From Pseudomonas sp. M47T1 (lineage in GTDB: Bacteria; Pseudomonadota; Gammaproteobacteria; Pseudomonadales; Pseudomonadaceae): a stretch of DNA of 64,000 bases. The stretch spans positions 62,001 to 126,000 of the forward strand of contig NZ_AJWX01000008.1 of the NCBI RefSeq assembly GCF_000263855.1, written 5' to 3'. A model generated the notes under the pieces. It searched no databases and was not told where the DNA came from. It saw only the letters and a program-made list of their open reading frames with translations. Positions 1-8,191 of the stretch are shown here, one piece after another (within the stretch, counting starts at the first letter, position 1; each line of letters opens with the position of its first letter). The translations under genes were made by a program, and so were the position numbers.

Positions 1-700
1 GCTCCCACCAGTTATCCACAGCACCGCAGGGTTTTTCCATCAGCAAACCCGATTCGGCATCCACAAAGCGCGCCTGCATGGCTGTGCATAAGTCCAGCAG
101 CGCAGCCTTCACAACCTGATCGTCGCGCACCGCCAAGGTGGCCAGGAAGGCTTCGGCCAAATGCATCAGTGGGTTTTGCAGGGGGCCGGCGCCTTGCGGC
201 GACCAGTCTTCGCCCAGCGCAGCCTCGTACAGCCCATCGTCTGTGGAAAACTGCGTAGCCACCACGCTCAGTGCGGCATTGAGCACCGACTCGGCCAGCG
301 AGTCGTGCGAACGTTGCCAGTAATGGGCGCAGGCAAAGATGATGAAGGCGTGGGTGTACAGGTCTTTGGTGCGGTCCAGCGGCCGTGCCTGGGCATCGAT
401 GCTGTAGAACCAGCCGCCGTGCTCGGCGTCATGGAAATGCTTTTGCAGCGAGCGGAACAGCGCGGCGGCATGTTCACGAGCGCCTGGCTGCTCGATCAGG
501 CCGGAAAACAGGTACAGCTGGCGGGCGCACGCCATGGCCCGGTAGCGCAGCACGGGCATGGGCCGGTGCTGTGGGTCCAAGGCTTCATAGGGCAGCGCCA
601 GCTCGGCGTTCCAGCCGGGCCCTTGCCATAGCGGCACGATGGTCTTCAGGAAGTGCTCATGCACGGCGGTGAAGGCGGCTTTTGGGGAGTGATCGAGCAT
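1..700 (-). CDS. AGE-family epimerase/isomerase, N-terminal part (cut by window edge)
   Basis: The frame opens at an ATG at 698-700 and stays open to base 1, giving 233 N-terminal residues of a family that is normally about 380-420 residues long. The motifs CARQLYLFS, HGGWFYSID, KDLYTHAF and NPLMHLAEAF are typical of the N-acyl-D-glucosamine 2-epimerase family, (alpha/alpha)6-barrel enzymes that interconvert sugars such as mannose/fructose, GlcNAc/ManNAc or cellobiose epimers in the cytoplasm. The NPxMHxxEA stretch corresponds to the conserved active-site segment. Which sugar is used cannot be told from this half, and the C-terminal catalytic histidines lie outside the window. Confidence 0.8.
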   Translation of the reverse strand, partial: MLDHSPKAAFTAVHEHFLKTIVPLWQGPGWNAELALPYEALDPQHRPMPVLRYRAMACARQLYLFSGLIEQPGAREHAAALFRSLQKHFHDAEHGGWFYSIDAQARPLDRTKDLYTHAFIIFACAHYWQRSHDSLAESVLNAALSVVATQFSTDDGLYEAALGEDWSPQGAGPLQNPLMHLAEAFLATLAVRDDQVVKAALLDLCTAMQARFVDAESGLLMEKPCGAVDNWWE

Positions 701-754
701 GAAAGGTGTCGTCAAAGGGGCGATTTGGGCGACATGGTAACAGGGATGAAGCCA

Positions 755-842
755 GTGGGAGTGGGCTCTGCCCGCGAAAAGGGCACTGCAGACTATCTGC
801 TGCTGCGCGGTGTTCTTTTCGCGGGTAGAACCCGCTCCCACA
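755..842. repeat. REP-type inverted repeat (family 1)
   Basis: Two inverted copies of a GTGGGAGCGGGCTCTGCCCGCGAA-like unit, separated by about 40 bases, fill the gap between the epimerase gene and ureJ. It is the first of nine similar elements in this window and would fold into a long hairpin in RNA. Confidence 0.85.
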
Positions 843-853
843 GGGGAGTTGAA

Positions 854-1426
854 TCAGCCGGCGAGCAGCCAGGCGCCAGTCAGGGCAGACAGGGCGCCAG
901 CGATGCGGACCAGCGGGCTGGCCGCTTGCGGCAGCAGGCGCACCGCGGCGTAGCCAACGGCATGCAGGGCGGCAGTGGCGGCAACGAAACCGGCGGCATA
1001 GGCCCATGGGCTCGACATCTCCGGCAGCTCAAGGCCGTGAGCCACGCCATGGAACAGGGCGAACACCGCAGTGGCGCATACGGCCAGCGCGACAGGCGGG
1101 CGAATGGCCAACGCCACGGCCAGGCCCAGGGCCAGCACCGAGGCGGCGATGCCGCTTTCCAGGCCCGGCAGTTCAAGGCCTTCAAAGCCCAGCAGGCCGC
1201 CGATCAGCATGGTGCCGACAAAGGTGCACGGCAACGCCCAGCGCGCCTTGCCGGTCTGCTGGGCGGCCCACAGGCCCACGGCCAGCATGGCCAGCAGGTG
1301 GTCGATACCGGTCAATGGGTGCAATACGCCGGCGACGATGCCGTGCTCGCCGTGGCCGGGGTGGGCGAAGGCCAGGGCGGGGGTGAGCAGCAGGGCGGCA
1401 GCGCCGAGGAGTTTTTTCAGGGTCAT
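854..1426 (-). CDS. ureJ: HupE/UreJ family nickel permease-like protein
   Basis: 190 residues with a Sec signal peptide ending near AFA, followed directly by a metal-binding-looking HPGHGEHG stretch at about residues 22-29 and then six hydrophobic helices. The sequence HPLTGIDHLLAML is the hallmark of the HupE/UreJ family, inner-membrane proteins thought to help supply nickel to urease or hydrogenase. It lies last in ureE-ureF-ureG-ureJ, about 140 bases after ureG with a REP element between them, which fits a role in nickel delivery to urease. The membrane topology and motif are seen; nickel transport is inferred from the family and context. Confidence 0.88.
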   Translation of the reverse strand: MTLKKLLGAAALLLTPALAFAHPGHGEHGIVAGVLHPLTGIDHLLAMLAVGLWAAQQTGKARWALPCTFVGTMLIGGLLGFEGLELPGLESGIAASVLALGLAVALAIRPPVALAVCATAVFALFHGVAHGLELPEMSSPWAYAAGFVAATAALHAVGYAAVRLLPQAASPLVRIAGALSALTGAWLLAG

Positions 1427-1452
1427 CTCTAAGCTTCCTTGTTGAACGTACG

Positions 1453-1537
1453 TGTAGGAGCGGACTGCGTCCGCGAACCAAGCGATGCGGTGCGTCAGCG
1501 AGTGCGCGGTGTAGCCTTCGCGGGCACGGCCCTACAG
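1453..1537. repeat. REP-type inverted repeat (family 1 variant)
   Basis: The unit GTAGGAGCGGACTGCGTCCG is followed about 35 bases later by its degenerate inverse ending in CCTACAG. It sits between ureG and ureJ within one operon and could act as an mRNA-stabilising or attenuating hairpin. Confidence 0.75.
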
Positions 1538-1565
1538 GGGATGGTGGTGGATGCACAGATCCGGG

Positions 1566-2180
1566 TCAGGCTGCGGTCAGCAGCCCCTGGCGTTCGATGA
1601 AGGCGATGATGGCCTCCAGGCCCTGGCCGGTTTTCTGGTTGCTGAACACGAAAGGCTTATCGCCGCGCATGCGCCGGGTGTCGCCATCCATCATTTCCAG
1701 CGAGGCGCCCACCAGCGGGGCCAGGTCGATCTTGTTGATCACCAGCAGGTCAGACTTGCAGATGCCCGGGCCGCCCTTGCGCGGCAGCTTGTCGCCGGCC
1801 GACACGTCGATCACGTAGATAGTCAGGTCCGACAGCTCGGGGCTGAAGGTGGCCGACAGGTTGTCGCCGCCCGATTCCACCAGGATCAGGTCCAGGCCGG
1901 GGAAGCGACGGTTGAGCTGATCCACCGCCTCCAGGTTGATGGAGGCGTCTTCACGAATGGCCGTGTGCGGGCAACCGCCGGTTTCCACGCCGATGATGCG
2001 CTCGGGCGCCAGGGCCTCGTTGCGCACCAGGAAGTCGGCGTCTTCGCGGGTGTAGATATCGTTGGTGACCACGGCCAGGTTGTAGCGCTCGCGCAGGGCC
2101 AGGCACAGGGCCAGGGTCAGGGCGGTCTTGCCGGAGCCGACCGGGCCGCCGATGCCGACGCGCAGGGGCTGGGTATTCAT
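1566..2180 (-). CDS. ureG: Urease accessory GTPase UreG
   Basis: UreG is the SIMIBI-class GTPase that drives GTP-dependent nickel insertion into apo-urease with UreD, UreF and UreE. The 204-residue protein has a P-loop GGPVGSGKT at residues 11-19, the nickel-binding Cys-Pro-His motif at residues 70-72 and NKID base recognition. An ATG nine bases upstream (2189) is also in frame, but there the AGGAG Shine-Dalgarno would abut the codon; from the ATG at 2180 the spacing is nine bases, so I chose that start. It follows ureF with a short gap. Confidence 0.96.
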   Translation of the reverse strand: MNTQPLRVGIGGPVGSGKTALTLALCLALRERYNLAVVTNDIYTREDADFLVRNEALAPERIIGVETGGCPHTAIREDASINLEAVDQLNRRFPGLDLILVESGGDNLSATFSPELSDLTIYVIDVSAGDKLPRKGGPGICKSDLLVINKIDLAPLVGASLEMMDGDTRRMRGDKPFVFSNQKTGQGLEAIIAFIERQGLLTAA

Positions 2181-2192
2181 TGTTGTCATCTC

Positions 2193-2867
2193 CTAGGAAC
2201 GGAACAGGCGGCTGTACTGGCGCTCGTGGGCCATGCTCGCCAAAGACAGGCCAAAAGCGGCGCTGCCGTAGTGGTGGGGGTCGAGTTCGGTGGCATTACG
2301 TTGTGCTTGCTGCAGCTGCGGCAGCAGTTCACTGGTCAGGCGCTGGGCTGCTTGCTGGCCCAGGGGCAGGGTTTTCATCAGTACCGCCAGCTGGTTTTCC
2401 AGCCAGCTCCAAAGCCAGGCGGCCAGCGCGTCGTCGGCGCTGATCTGCCAGGCGCGCGCGGCCAGCGCCCAGCCCAGGGCCAGGTGCGGCTCGGCGGTGG
2501 CGGCGAGGAAGTCACGCGCGAGCGGGTCCAGCTCCGGCAAACCGTTCAGCAGTTGCTTGAGGGAATAGCCCATTTGCCGGCTTTCCTGGGCCAGCTCGCG
2601 GGTTTCGCGGCTGGCGCGGTGTTCATCGCTCAGCGCTCGCAGCGCTTGCCAGTCATCGCGGCCGGCCGCCTTGCAGTGCGCCAGCAACAGTGGCGCTTCG
2701 AACCTGGCCAAATTGAGCAGTAGTTGGTCGCTGATCCAGCGCCGGGCGTCAACGGCCTGTTTTACCGTACCTTGCTCCACGGCCATTTCCAGGCCCTGGG
2801 AATAGCTGTAGCCGCCAATTGGCAGTTGTGGGCTGGCCAGGCGCAGCAGGGCCCACGCCGGATTCAT
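2193..2867 (-). CDS. ureF: Urease accessory protein UreF
   Basis: 224 residues, all-helical family member with the N-terminal PIGGYSYSQGLE segment (about residues 16-27) that identifies UreF. UreF acts as an activator/fidelity factor bridging UreD on urease and the GTPase UreG during nickel loading. Its start codon overlaps the ureE stop in an ATGA arrangement, implying translational coupling. Length matches the family. Confidence 0.95.
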   Translation of the reverse strand: MNPAWALLRLASPQLPIGGYSYSQGLEMAVEQGTVKQAVDARRWISDQLLLNLARFEAPLLLAHCKAAGRDDWQALRALSDEHRASRETRELAQESRQMGYSLKQLLNGLPELDPLARDFLAATAEPHLALGWALAARAWQISADDALAAWLWSWLENQLAVLMKTLPLGQQAAQRLTSELLPQLQQAQRNATELDPHHYGSAAFGLSLASMAHERQYSRLFRS

Positions 2868-3364
2868 GTGCGCACGCCGAACTGGTGGAGTTTGGGGGCG
2901 TAGTTGAAGTTTTCATCACCGTGGCGCGAATGGTGGTGCCCGCCGCCGTAAGCGCCGTGCTCGGGCTGGAAGGGCGCCTCGATGGCCTCGGTGGTGGCGC
3001 CCAGCTGTTCGAGCATGGCCTTGAGCACATAGTCGTCCAGCAGGCGCAACCAGCCGTCACCCACTTGCAGGGCCACGTGGCGGTTGCCCAGGTGATAGGC
3101 GGCGCGGGTCAGTTCGAAGGCATTGGCACAGGTGACGTGCAGCAAAGCCTCGGGGCGGGCGACGACTTTGACGATGCGTCCATCCTGGGCTTCCAGGCAT
3201 TCGCCATCGTGCAGCGGAGGCTGGCCGCGTTCGAGAAACAGGCCGACGTCTTCGCCGTCGGCACTAAAACAGCGCAGGCGGCTTTTGCTGCGCGCTTCGA
3301 AATTGAGGTGTAATTCGGCCGACCAGTCAGGTTTTGGCTCGGTTCTGCGGTGGATCACCAGCAT
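2864..3364 (-). CDS. ureE: Urease accessory nickel metallochaperone UreE
   Basis: 166 residues with the UreE N-terminal peptide-binding domain and C-terminal metal-binding domain. The His-rich tail (HHHSRHG, about residues 146-152) is the nickel-storing segment characteristic of UreE. It delivers nickel to UreG. It is the first gene of the ureEFGJ operon, and the region just upstream carries a sigma-54 promoter (3401-3416). The structural genes ureDABC are 11 kb away in this genome rather than contiguous. Confidence 0.95.
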   Translation of the reverse strand: MLVIHRRTEPKPDWSAELHLNFEARSKSRLRCFSADGEDVGLFLERGQPPLHDGECLEAQDGRIVKVVARPEALLHVTCANAFELTRAAYHLGNRHVALQVGDGWLRLLDDYVLKAMLEQLGATTEAIEAPFQPEHGAYGGGHHHSRHGDENFNYAPKLHQFGVRT

Positions 3365-3400
3365 TTTCAGGCATCCGGCTGTGTGCGTTATTCACCTGAC

Positions 3401-3416
3401 AGCAAGTGTCTTGCCA
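3401..3416 (-). promoter_or_regulatory. Sigma-54 (-24/-12) promoter of ureEFGJ
   Basis: On the minus strand the sequence reads TGGCAA-GACAC-TTGCT. This matches the RpoN consensus TGGCAC-N5-TTGCA with the required GG and GC dinucleotides ten bases apart. It lies 37 bases upstream of the ureE start codon. With the NtrC-like sites at 3469-3515 it suggests nitrogen-limitation control. Confidence 0.75.
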
Positions 3417-3468
3417 ACATGCTAGCGCTGCGAATGCCGGCCTTGTGCCAGAAGATTGGGCAATAAAA

Positions 3469-3515
3469 TGTTACATATTGGTGCGCTTCGGCCTGTATGG
3501 CACCAACCTGGGTCA
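3469..3515. promoter_or_regulatory. Two tandem NtrC-like binding sites upstream of ureE
   Basis: Positions 3469-3485 and 3499-3515 each resemble the 17-base NtrC site TGCACCAAAATGGTGCA. By my count the first matches 11 of 17 (right half TTGGTGC complete) and the second 12 of 17 (left half GCACCAA complete). They lie 53-115 bases upstream of the -24 element, the usual enhancer range. The distal site overlaps the last bases of the TetR gene. Confidence 0.55.
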
Positions 3516-4148
3516 GTCGTCAATACTGCTCAGGCCTTGCCAGTGTTTGGCGCCCATGAAAATGAAGCGCAACTGCTGGGTAATTTTCGCTTGGGGCGAG
3601 ATGTGTCGGGGGGAGGTATCGGCAGGCGGGTCGATCAGCTCGGGCAGGGTGGCGAACACGGTCTTCACCACCAGGTCAGCCATCACCGCCAGCGCGGCGC
3701 TGTCCAGGTGCTGCCACTTGGGCATCAGCCCAAGATCGGCGGCAAGGTCGGAGCTGATGCCGTCGCGCAGGCAGGTCAATGCCTGGCGCACGGGGCGTGA
3801 GTCACCGTACTGCTCGCGTGCCAGAAACAGAAACTGCGAGCGGTTGGCCGCCACGCTGTCGAGGAAGATGCGCACCGAAGCGTCCGTGAGGCCACGAAAT
3901 TCGAACTCGTTGCGGCGTACGCGGCGGATGGTGTCGCGGAAGGTTTCGCCCACTTCGTTGACCAGCGCCAGGCCCAGTTGGTCCATGTCATCGAAATGCC
4001 GATAGAAGCCGGTAGGGACTATGCCCGCGGCCTTGGCCACTTCACGCAGGCTAATGCTGCCGAAACCACGGCCGGCATCGATCAACTGCCTTGCGGCATC
4101 GAGAAGGGCGTGACGGGTCTGCTGTTTCTGTTCGGCGCGGGGCAACAT
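3513..4148 (-). CDS. TetR-family regulator, FabR/DesT-like
   Basis: 211 residues with an N-terminal TetR helix-turn-helix (about residues 10-55, core SLREVAKAAGIVPTGFYRHF). The whole protein resembles E. coli FabR, a repressor of unsaturated fatty acid synthesis that senses acyl-CoA/acyl-ACP composition, including the LFLAREQYG and FIFMGAKHW segments. In Pseudomonas the related DesT controls an acyl-CoA desaturase, but no desaturase gene is next to it here, so its targets are not shown by context. Its 3' end abuts the ureE control region. Confidence 0.8.
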   Translation of the reverse strand: MLPRAEQKQQTRHALLDAARQLIDAGRGFGSISLREVAKAAGIVPTGFYRHFDDMDQLGLALVNEVGETFRDTIRRVRRNEFEFRGLTDASVRIFLDSVAANRSQFLFLAREQYGDSRPVRQALTCLRDGISSDLAADLGLMPKWQHLDSAALAVMADLVVKTVFATLPELIDPPADTSPRHISPQAKITQQLRFIFMGAKHWQGLSSIDD

Positions 4149-4202
4149 GGTGCGGGATTCTGTGAAGGGCAGCGCAGCACTCTAGCAAATCAGGGGAAAA
4201 AT

Positions 4203-4230
4203 CAAAGCCCGGTGCAGGGACCGGGCTTTG
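4203..4230 (-). terminator. Rho-independent terminator of the repeat-protein gene
   Basis: A perfect 11-bp stem (CAAAGCCCGGT / ACCGGGCTTTG) with a 6-base loop is followed on the minus strand by ATTTTT. It lies 18 bases after the stop codon of the repeat protein gene. Confidence 0.85.
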
Positions 4231-4247
4231 TTCAGGGCAACCAAGGC

Positions 4248-4652
4248 TCAGCTCGCACGGTTCAGGGTGCGATCGGAACCGTCCTGGGCAACCAGTACCG
4301 AGGTACGGTCCGAAGCATTCAGGCTGACGCGGTTCAGGGTGCGGTCGGAGCCGTCTTGAGCAACGCGGTTCAGGGTGCGGTCGGAGCCGTCTTGGGCAAC
4401 GCGGTTCAGGGTGCGGTCGGAGCCGTCTTGGGCAACGCGGTTCAGGGTGCGGTCGGAGCCGTCTTGGGCAACGCGGTTCAGGGTGCGGTCGGAGCCGTCT
4501 TGAGCAACGCGGTTCAGGGTGCGGTCAGAACCGTCCTGGGCAACGATGACGCTGGCGCTGTGTTGGGCAACGGGTTGTTGAACGTTGCCGGCAGCGAAGA
4601 CGTTGGCGGCCAGTACAGAGAGGGTCAGGGTCAGCAACAATTGGCGTTTCAT
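4248..4652 (-). CDS. Secreted protein made of 12-residue tandem repeats
   Basis: 134 residues: a Sec signal peptide (MKRQLLLTLTLSVLAANVFA), a 16-residue linker, then eight 12-residue units with consensus VAQDGSDRTLNR. Units 1-6 and 8 are identical in protein; unit 7 is divergent (VSLNASDRTSVL). The protein ends AS. The in-frame start at 4697 is rejected because AAGGAG lies ten bases upstream of the ATG at 4652. The mature protein would be about 114 residues, hydrophilic and without cysteine. Similar small repeat proteins exist in Pseudomonas, sometimes with uninformative names, but I know of no established function. It is flanked by its own terminator and is monocistronic. Confidence 0.85.
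   Translation of the reverse strand: MKRQLLLTLTLSVLAANVFAAGNVQQPVAQHSASVIVAQDGSDRTLNRVAQDGSDRTLNRVAQDGSDRTLNRVAQDGSDRTLNRVAQDGSDRTLNRVAQDGSDRTLNRVSLNASDRTSVLVAQDGSDRTLNRAS
4257..4544. repeat. Eight 36-bp tandem coding repeats
   Basis: Eight head-to-tail 36-base units encode the 12-residue repeat. Units at 4329-4544 and 4257-4292 are nearly identical in DNA as well as protein, and the unit at 4293-4328 is degenerate. The near identity points to recent expansion or gene conversion, and copy number is probably variable between strains. Confidence 0.95.
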
Positions 4653-4985
4653 GATTTGGCGCTCCTTTGGAGGGCTGAAAAGTGGGTACGGAGCCAATGC
4701 TACTCTTGAGAATTAGATATAAAAGTTCATATAGGTAATGGTAACAATCAACGGAATTGATTGTTTGTCCTGAGGCCGTCAAATCAACGCCTTACAGCGC
4801 TTTTCCGTGCACCGCCGCAGGGAGCCGCGGGAAAAAATGCGCCACCATGGAACGCTTGCCGAGCAAAGTGTTCGCCGATTTCATCAATCCGGTTAAACCC
4901 CAAGGCGGTTTGCCAGTCCTAACGTAAATGCTGCAACCGAGCGTGCCGCCCGTTTTACGGCCCGCTGTCACTTGGAGAATCGTGC
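4653..4985. promoter_or_regulatory. Divergent intergenic region, repeat-protein gene / asmA
   Basis: This 333-base gap carries the promoters of both divergent genes. The stretch 4700-4770 is distinctly AT-rich (for example GAGAATTAGATATAAAAGTT), unlike its GC-rich surroundings, and probably holds the promoter of the minus-strand repeat protein. GGAGAATCGTGC before 4986 is the asmA ribosome-binding site. No gene is seen. Confidence 0.5.
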
Positions 4986-7061
4986 ATGACGCGCCCCCGC
5001 AAGATCCTGGCCTGGATAGTTGGCACCTTCGTGGTACTGATTGCTGTATTGGTGGTGGTTATCGCCACCTTTGACTGGAATCGCGTGAAGCCCACGCTCA
5101 ATGCCAAGGTGTCCGAGGCTTTGCACCGGCCGTTCGCCATCAATGGCAACCTTGATGTGCAGTGGGCCCGCGAGCCCGCGCAGGGTGGCTGGCGCGCCTG
5201 GGTGCCGTGGCCGCGCTTCGTGGCCGAGGACCTGACGCTGGGTAACCCCGACTGGTCGAAACAGCCGCAAATGGTCAGCCTCAAACGGGTAGAGTTCCGC
5301 CTGTCGCCCCTGCCGTTGCTGGCCGAGCACATTGTGATCCCCCGCATCGACCTGACCGAACCGGATGCCAACCTGCAACGGCTGGCGGACGGCCGGGCCA
5401 ACTGGACGTTCGATTTCGGCCCGAAAGACCCCAATGCCGAACCCTCGAAATGGGTCATGGACATCGGCTCCATTGGCTTCGACAAAGGTCATGTGGTGTA
5501 CGACGACGTGACGCTCAAGGCTCACGCCGATGTACTGATCGATCTGCTGGGCAAGCCCATTCCCTTCAGCGATATCGTGGGCAGCGGTGCGGCCAAGAAG
5601 GTCAGTGACCAGGGCGCTACCGCCCAGGATTACGCATTCGGTTTCAAGGTGACGGGTCGTTACAAGGACCAACCGTTGAGCGGCAACGGCAAGATCGGCG
5701 GGCTACTGGCCCTGCAGGACGCCGCCAGCCCCTTCCCGGTGCAAGCGGATGTACGCATTGCCGATACCCATGTAGTGGTGGCCGGTACCCTCACTGACCC
5801 GCGCAACCTGGGGGCGTTGGACCTGCGCCTGAAGCTTGAAGGCGTCAGCCTGAGCAAGTTGTACCCGCTGACGGGGGTGACGCTGCCCGATTCACCGCCT
5901 TATTCCACCGACGGGCACCTGCAAGCGAAGTTACATGACGCCAACGGCGCCAGGTTCGACTATCAGGACTTCAACGGCAAGATCGGTGACAGCGATATTC
6001 ATGGCGACCTGGGCTTCGTGGCCAGCCAGCCGCGGCCCAAGCTGACCGGCAAGCTGGTGTCCAACCAACTGCTGTTCACCGACCTGGCGCCGCTGATCGG
6101 GGCCGACTCCAATGCCAAGCAGGCCGCGCGCGGCAGCGAAAGCAAGCAACCGAGCGGCAAGGTGCTGCCTGTGGAAGAGTTTCGCACCGAGCGCTGGCGC
6201 ACCATGGACGCCGACGTCGAGTTCACTGGCAAGAAGATCGTACAGAGCAAGGAATTGCCCTTCACCGACCTCTACACCCACGTGGTGCTGGACGACGGTC
6301 AGTTGAACCTGGAACCGCTGCGATTCGGTGTGGCAGGGGGTAACCTTGACGCACAGATCCGCCTGAACGGCCGCACCACGCCCTTGCAGGGCCATGCCAA
6401 GCTGACGGCGCGGGGTTTCAAGCTCAAGCAGCTGTTCCCTACGTTCGAACCGATGAAAACCAGCTTTGGCCAGCTTAACGGCGACGCCGATATCAGCGGC
6501 ACGGGCAATTCGGTGGCGGCCTTGCTGGGCACCTCCAATGGTGACCTCAAGCTGTTGATCAACGATGGCGCCATCAGCCGCAGCCTGATGGAGATTGCCG
6601 GCCTGAACGTGGGCAACTATGTGGTGGGCAAGATCTTTGGCGACAACGAGGTGAAGATCAATTGCGCGGCGGCCGACCTGGGCATCAAGGATGGCCTGGC
6701 GGCGCCTCGGCTGTTCGTGTTCGATACCGAGAACGCCATCATCTACATCGACGGCACCGCCAACTTCAAGACCGAGCAGTTGGACCTGAAGATCAACCCC
6801 GAATCCAAGGGCTTCCGCCTGCTGTCGCTGCGCTCGCCGTTGTACGTGCGTGGCCCGTTCGCCAAGCCCAGCGCTGGCGTACAGGCGGTGCCGCTGTTGC
6901 TGCGCGGCGCCGGCATGATTGCCCTTGGCGTGGTGGCGGCACCGGCCGCAGGCTTGCTTGCCCTGGTGGCGCCCAGCGGTGGTGAACCCAACCAATGCAC
7001 GCCGTTGCTGGAGCAGATGAAAGCCGGCAAGACCCCGAAAACCGTGCAAAGCAGCCACTGA
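4986..7061 (+). CDS. AsmA family protein
   Basis: 691 residues with one N-terminal membrane anchor (about residues 8-28) followed by a long periplasmic beta-rich AsmA region. AsmA-like proteins resemble bridge-type lipid carriers and affect outer-membrane lipid or LPS homeostasis. The motif TFDWNRVKPTL after the anchor is typical of this family. A second hydrophobic stretch, AGMIALGVVAAPAAGLLALV, lies near residues 640-660. The start is supported by GGAGAATCGTGC. It stands alone between a divergent gene and a downstream REP element. Confidence 0.85.
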   Translation: MTRPRKILAWIVGTFVVLIAVLVVVIATFDWNRVKPTLNAKVSEALHRPFAINGNLDVQWAREPAQGGWRAWVPWPRFVAEDLTLGNPDWSKQPQMVSLKRVEFRLSPLPLLAEHIVIPRIDLTEPDANLQRLADGRANWTFDFGPKDPNAEPSKWVMDIGSIGFDKGHVVYDDVTLKAHADVLIDLLGKPIPFSDIVGSGAAKKVSDQGATAQDYAFGFKVTGRYKDQPLSGNGKIGGLLALQDAASPFPVQADVRIADTHVVVAGTLTDPRNLGALDLRLKLEGVSLSKLYPLTGVTLPDSPPYSTDGHLQAKLHDANGARFDYQDFNGKIGDSDIHGDLGFVASQPRPKLTGKLVSNQLLFTDLAPLIGADSNAKQAARGSESKQPSGKVLPVEEFRTERWRTMDADVEFTGKKIVQSKELPFTDLYTHVVLDDGQLNLEPLRFGVAGGNLDAQIRLNGRTTPLQGHAKLTARGFKLKQLFPTFEPMKTSFGQLNGDADISGTGNSVAALLGTSNGDLKLLINDGAISRSLMEIAGLNVGNYVVGKIFGDNEVKINCAAADLGIKDGLAAPRLFVFDTENAIIYIDGTANFKTEQLDLKINPESKGFRLLSLRSPLYVRGPFAKPSAGVQAVPLLLRGAGMIALGVVAAPAAGLLALVAPSGGEPNQCTPLLEQMKAGKTPKTVQSSH

Positions 7062-7073
7062 GTTGCAGTAGGC

Positions 7074-7158
7074 AGGAGCGGGCTCTGCCCGCAAAAAAAC
7101 ACCGCGGAGTACCTGATACTCCGCGGTGCGGCTTTCGCGGGCAGAGCCCGCTCCCACA
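7074..7158. repeat. REP-type inverted repeat (family 1)
   Basis: AGGAGCGGGCTCTGCCCGC and its inverse GCGGGCAGAGCCCGCTCC enclose an inner perfect palindrome CACCGCGGAGTA..TACTCCGCGGTG. It lies between the convergent asmA and ferritin-like genes and could terminate both. Confidence 0.9.
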
Positions 7159-7177
7159 TGGAAAGATCCAAAGCAAC

Positions 7178-7705
7178 TTACAGGCCTTCGAGAATGTCCG
7201 CCATGTCGTCGGCGTGCTCTTCTTCCTGGGCCAGGATGTCTTCGAACACGCGGCGGCTGGTGGGGTCCTTGTCGCCGATGTATTGGATGATCTCGCGGTA
7301 GCTGTCGATGGCAATCCGCTCGGCCACCAGGTCTTCGTAGACCATTTCCTTAAGCGTGCTGCCGGGCTTGTACTCGGCGTGGGAGCGGCTGCTGAGGCTG
7401 TCGGGGTTGAAGTCCGGCTCACCACCCAGTTGCACGATGCGCTCGGCCAGTTTGTCGGCGTGTTCGGCTTCCTGGGTAGCGTGCTCCAGGAATTCGGCGG
7501 CGGCGACCTGGGCCTTGACGCCCTTGGCCATGTAGTAATGGCGCTTGTAGCGCAGCACGCACACCAGTTCGGTGGCCAGCGAGTCGTTGAGCAGGCGAAT
7601 GACTTCCTCGCGGTCGCCTTCATAGCCTTCGGTCACCGCGCCCTGGTCGACGTTCTTGCGAGCGCGGTCACGCAGGGTGTTCTTGTCAATCAATGCAATA
7701 GTCAT
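7178..7705 (-). CDS. Ferritin-like (Dps/bacterioferritin-type) stress protein
   Basis: 175 residues forming a four-helix ferritin-like bundle. Putative di-iron ligands are visible as Glu in SLATELVCVLRY, ExxH in QEAEHADKL, Glu in YEDLVAER and ExxH in EEEHADDM, a ferroxidase pattern of bacterioferritin type. Such proteins store or detoxify iron and protect DNA under oxidative stress. CTGGAGATTGCC precedes the ATG. Its neighbour osmE, on the same strand, is also a stress gene. Annotated as Dps in relatives, but the ligand pattern does not look like classical inter-subunit Dps sites. Confidence 0.8.
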   Translation of the reverse strand: MTIALIDKNTLRDRARKNVDQGAVTEGYEGDREEVIRLLNDSLATELVCVLRYKRHYYMAKGVKAQVAAAEFLEHATQEAEHADKLAERIVQLGGEPDFNPDSLSSRSHAEYKPGSTLKEMVYEDLVAERIAIDSYREIIQYIGDKDPTSRRVFEDILAQEEEHADDMADILEGL

Positions 7706-7843
7706 GGCAATCTCCAGGCGATACGGTTGGGGCCGTCACGCTCTATCGCGCCCGTGGTCCACGGGCGCCCGGCCTGATCGGTTACAGAGGTTGTGAGTAC
7801 GGGACGCGGCGGAAAGTTTTATCGGTGTTGGCACGCGCCGACA

Positions 7844-8191
7844 TCAGGGCATGGCCTTGACGTTGCCTTTGTGCTGCGCGCAGGTCATGAAGCCCTTGCT
7901 GTCCACATGGCCGCTGGCATCGAACGTCACGTAATAGGCCTGCTGCTTGCCGTCGGTGTTGAGCACGTAGTTGTTACAGGTGCCGGCGCTGGTCTTGCCG
8001 TTACCGTCGACCACCGAGGAAGGCGTGCCGCCGATGGCGATGACCTGTTGCATGGTCATGCCGTTATCCACTTGCTTGACCAGTGGTTCGTCGCGGAAGG
8101 TCACAAAGTCCACGGGGTTTTCGACCTTGGTGCCGGCGCAGCCCGCCAGCGAAGCCAGTACACACACTGTAGCCAGGGTTTGCTTGTACAT
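7844..8191 (-). CDS. osmE: Osmotically inducible lipoprotein OsmE
   Basis: 115 residues with a lipobox LAGC (lipidated Cys at residue 18) and an SmpA/OmlA-type domain. The motifs VDNGMTMQQV, GGTPSSV, GTCNNYVL and CAQH correspond to E. coli OsmE, an osmotically and stationary-phase-induced outer-membrane lipoprotein. CGAAGGAGCGACACC precedes the ATG. Its exact molecular role is unknown. Confidence 0.88.
   Translation of the reverse strand: MYKQTLATVCVLASLAGCAGTKVENPVDFVTFRDEPLVKQVDNGMTMQQVIAIGGTPSSVVDGNGKTSAGTCNNYVLNTDGKQQAYYVTFDASGHVDSKGFMTCAQHKGNVKAMP

Noticed and set aside
4257..4544. Regular 36-base repeats resembling a CRISPR array
   Set aside because: The units abut with no unique spacers and translate as an in-frame peptide repeat behind a signal peptide.
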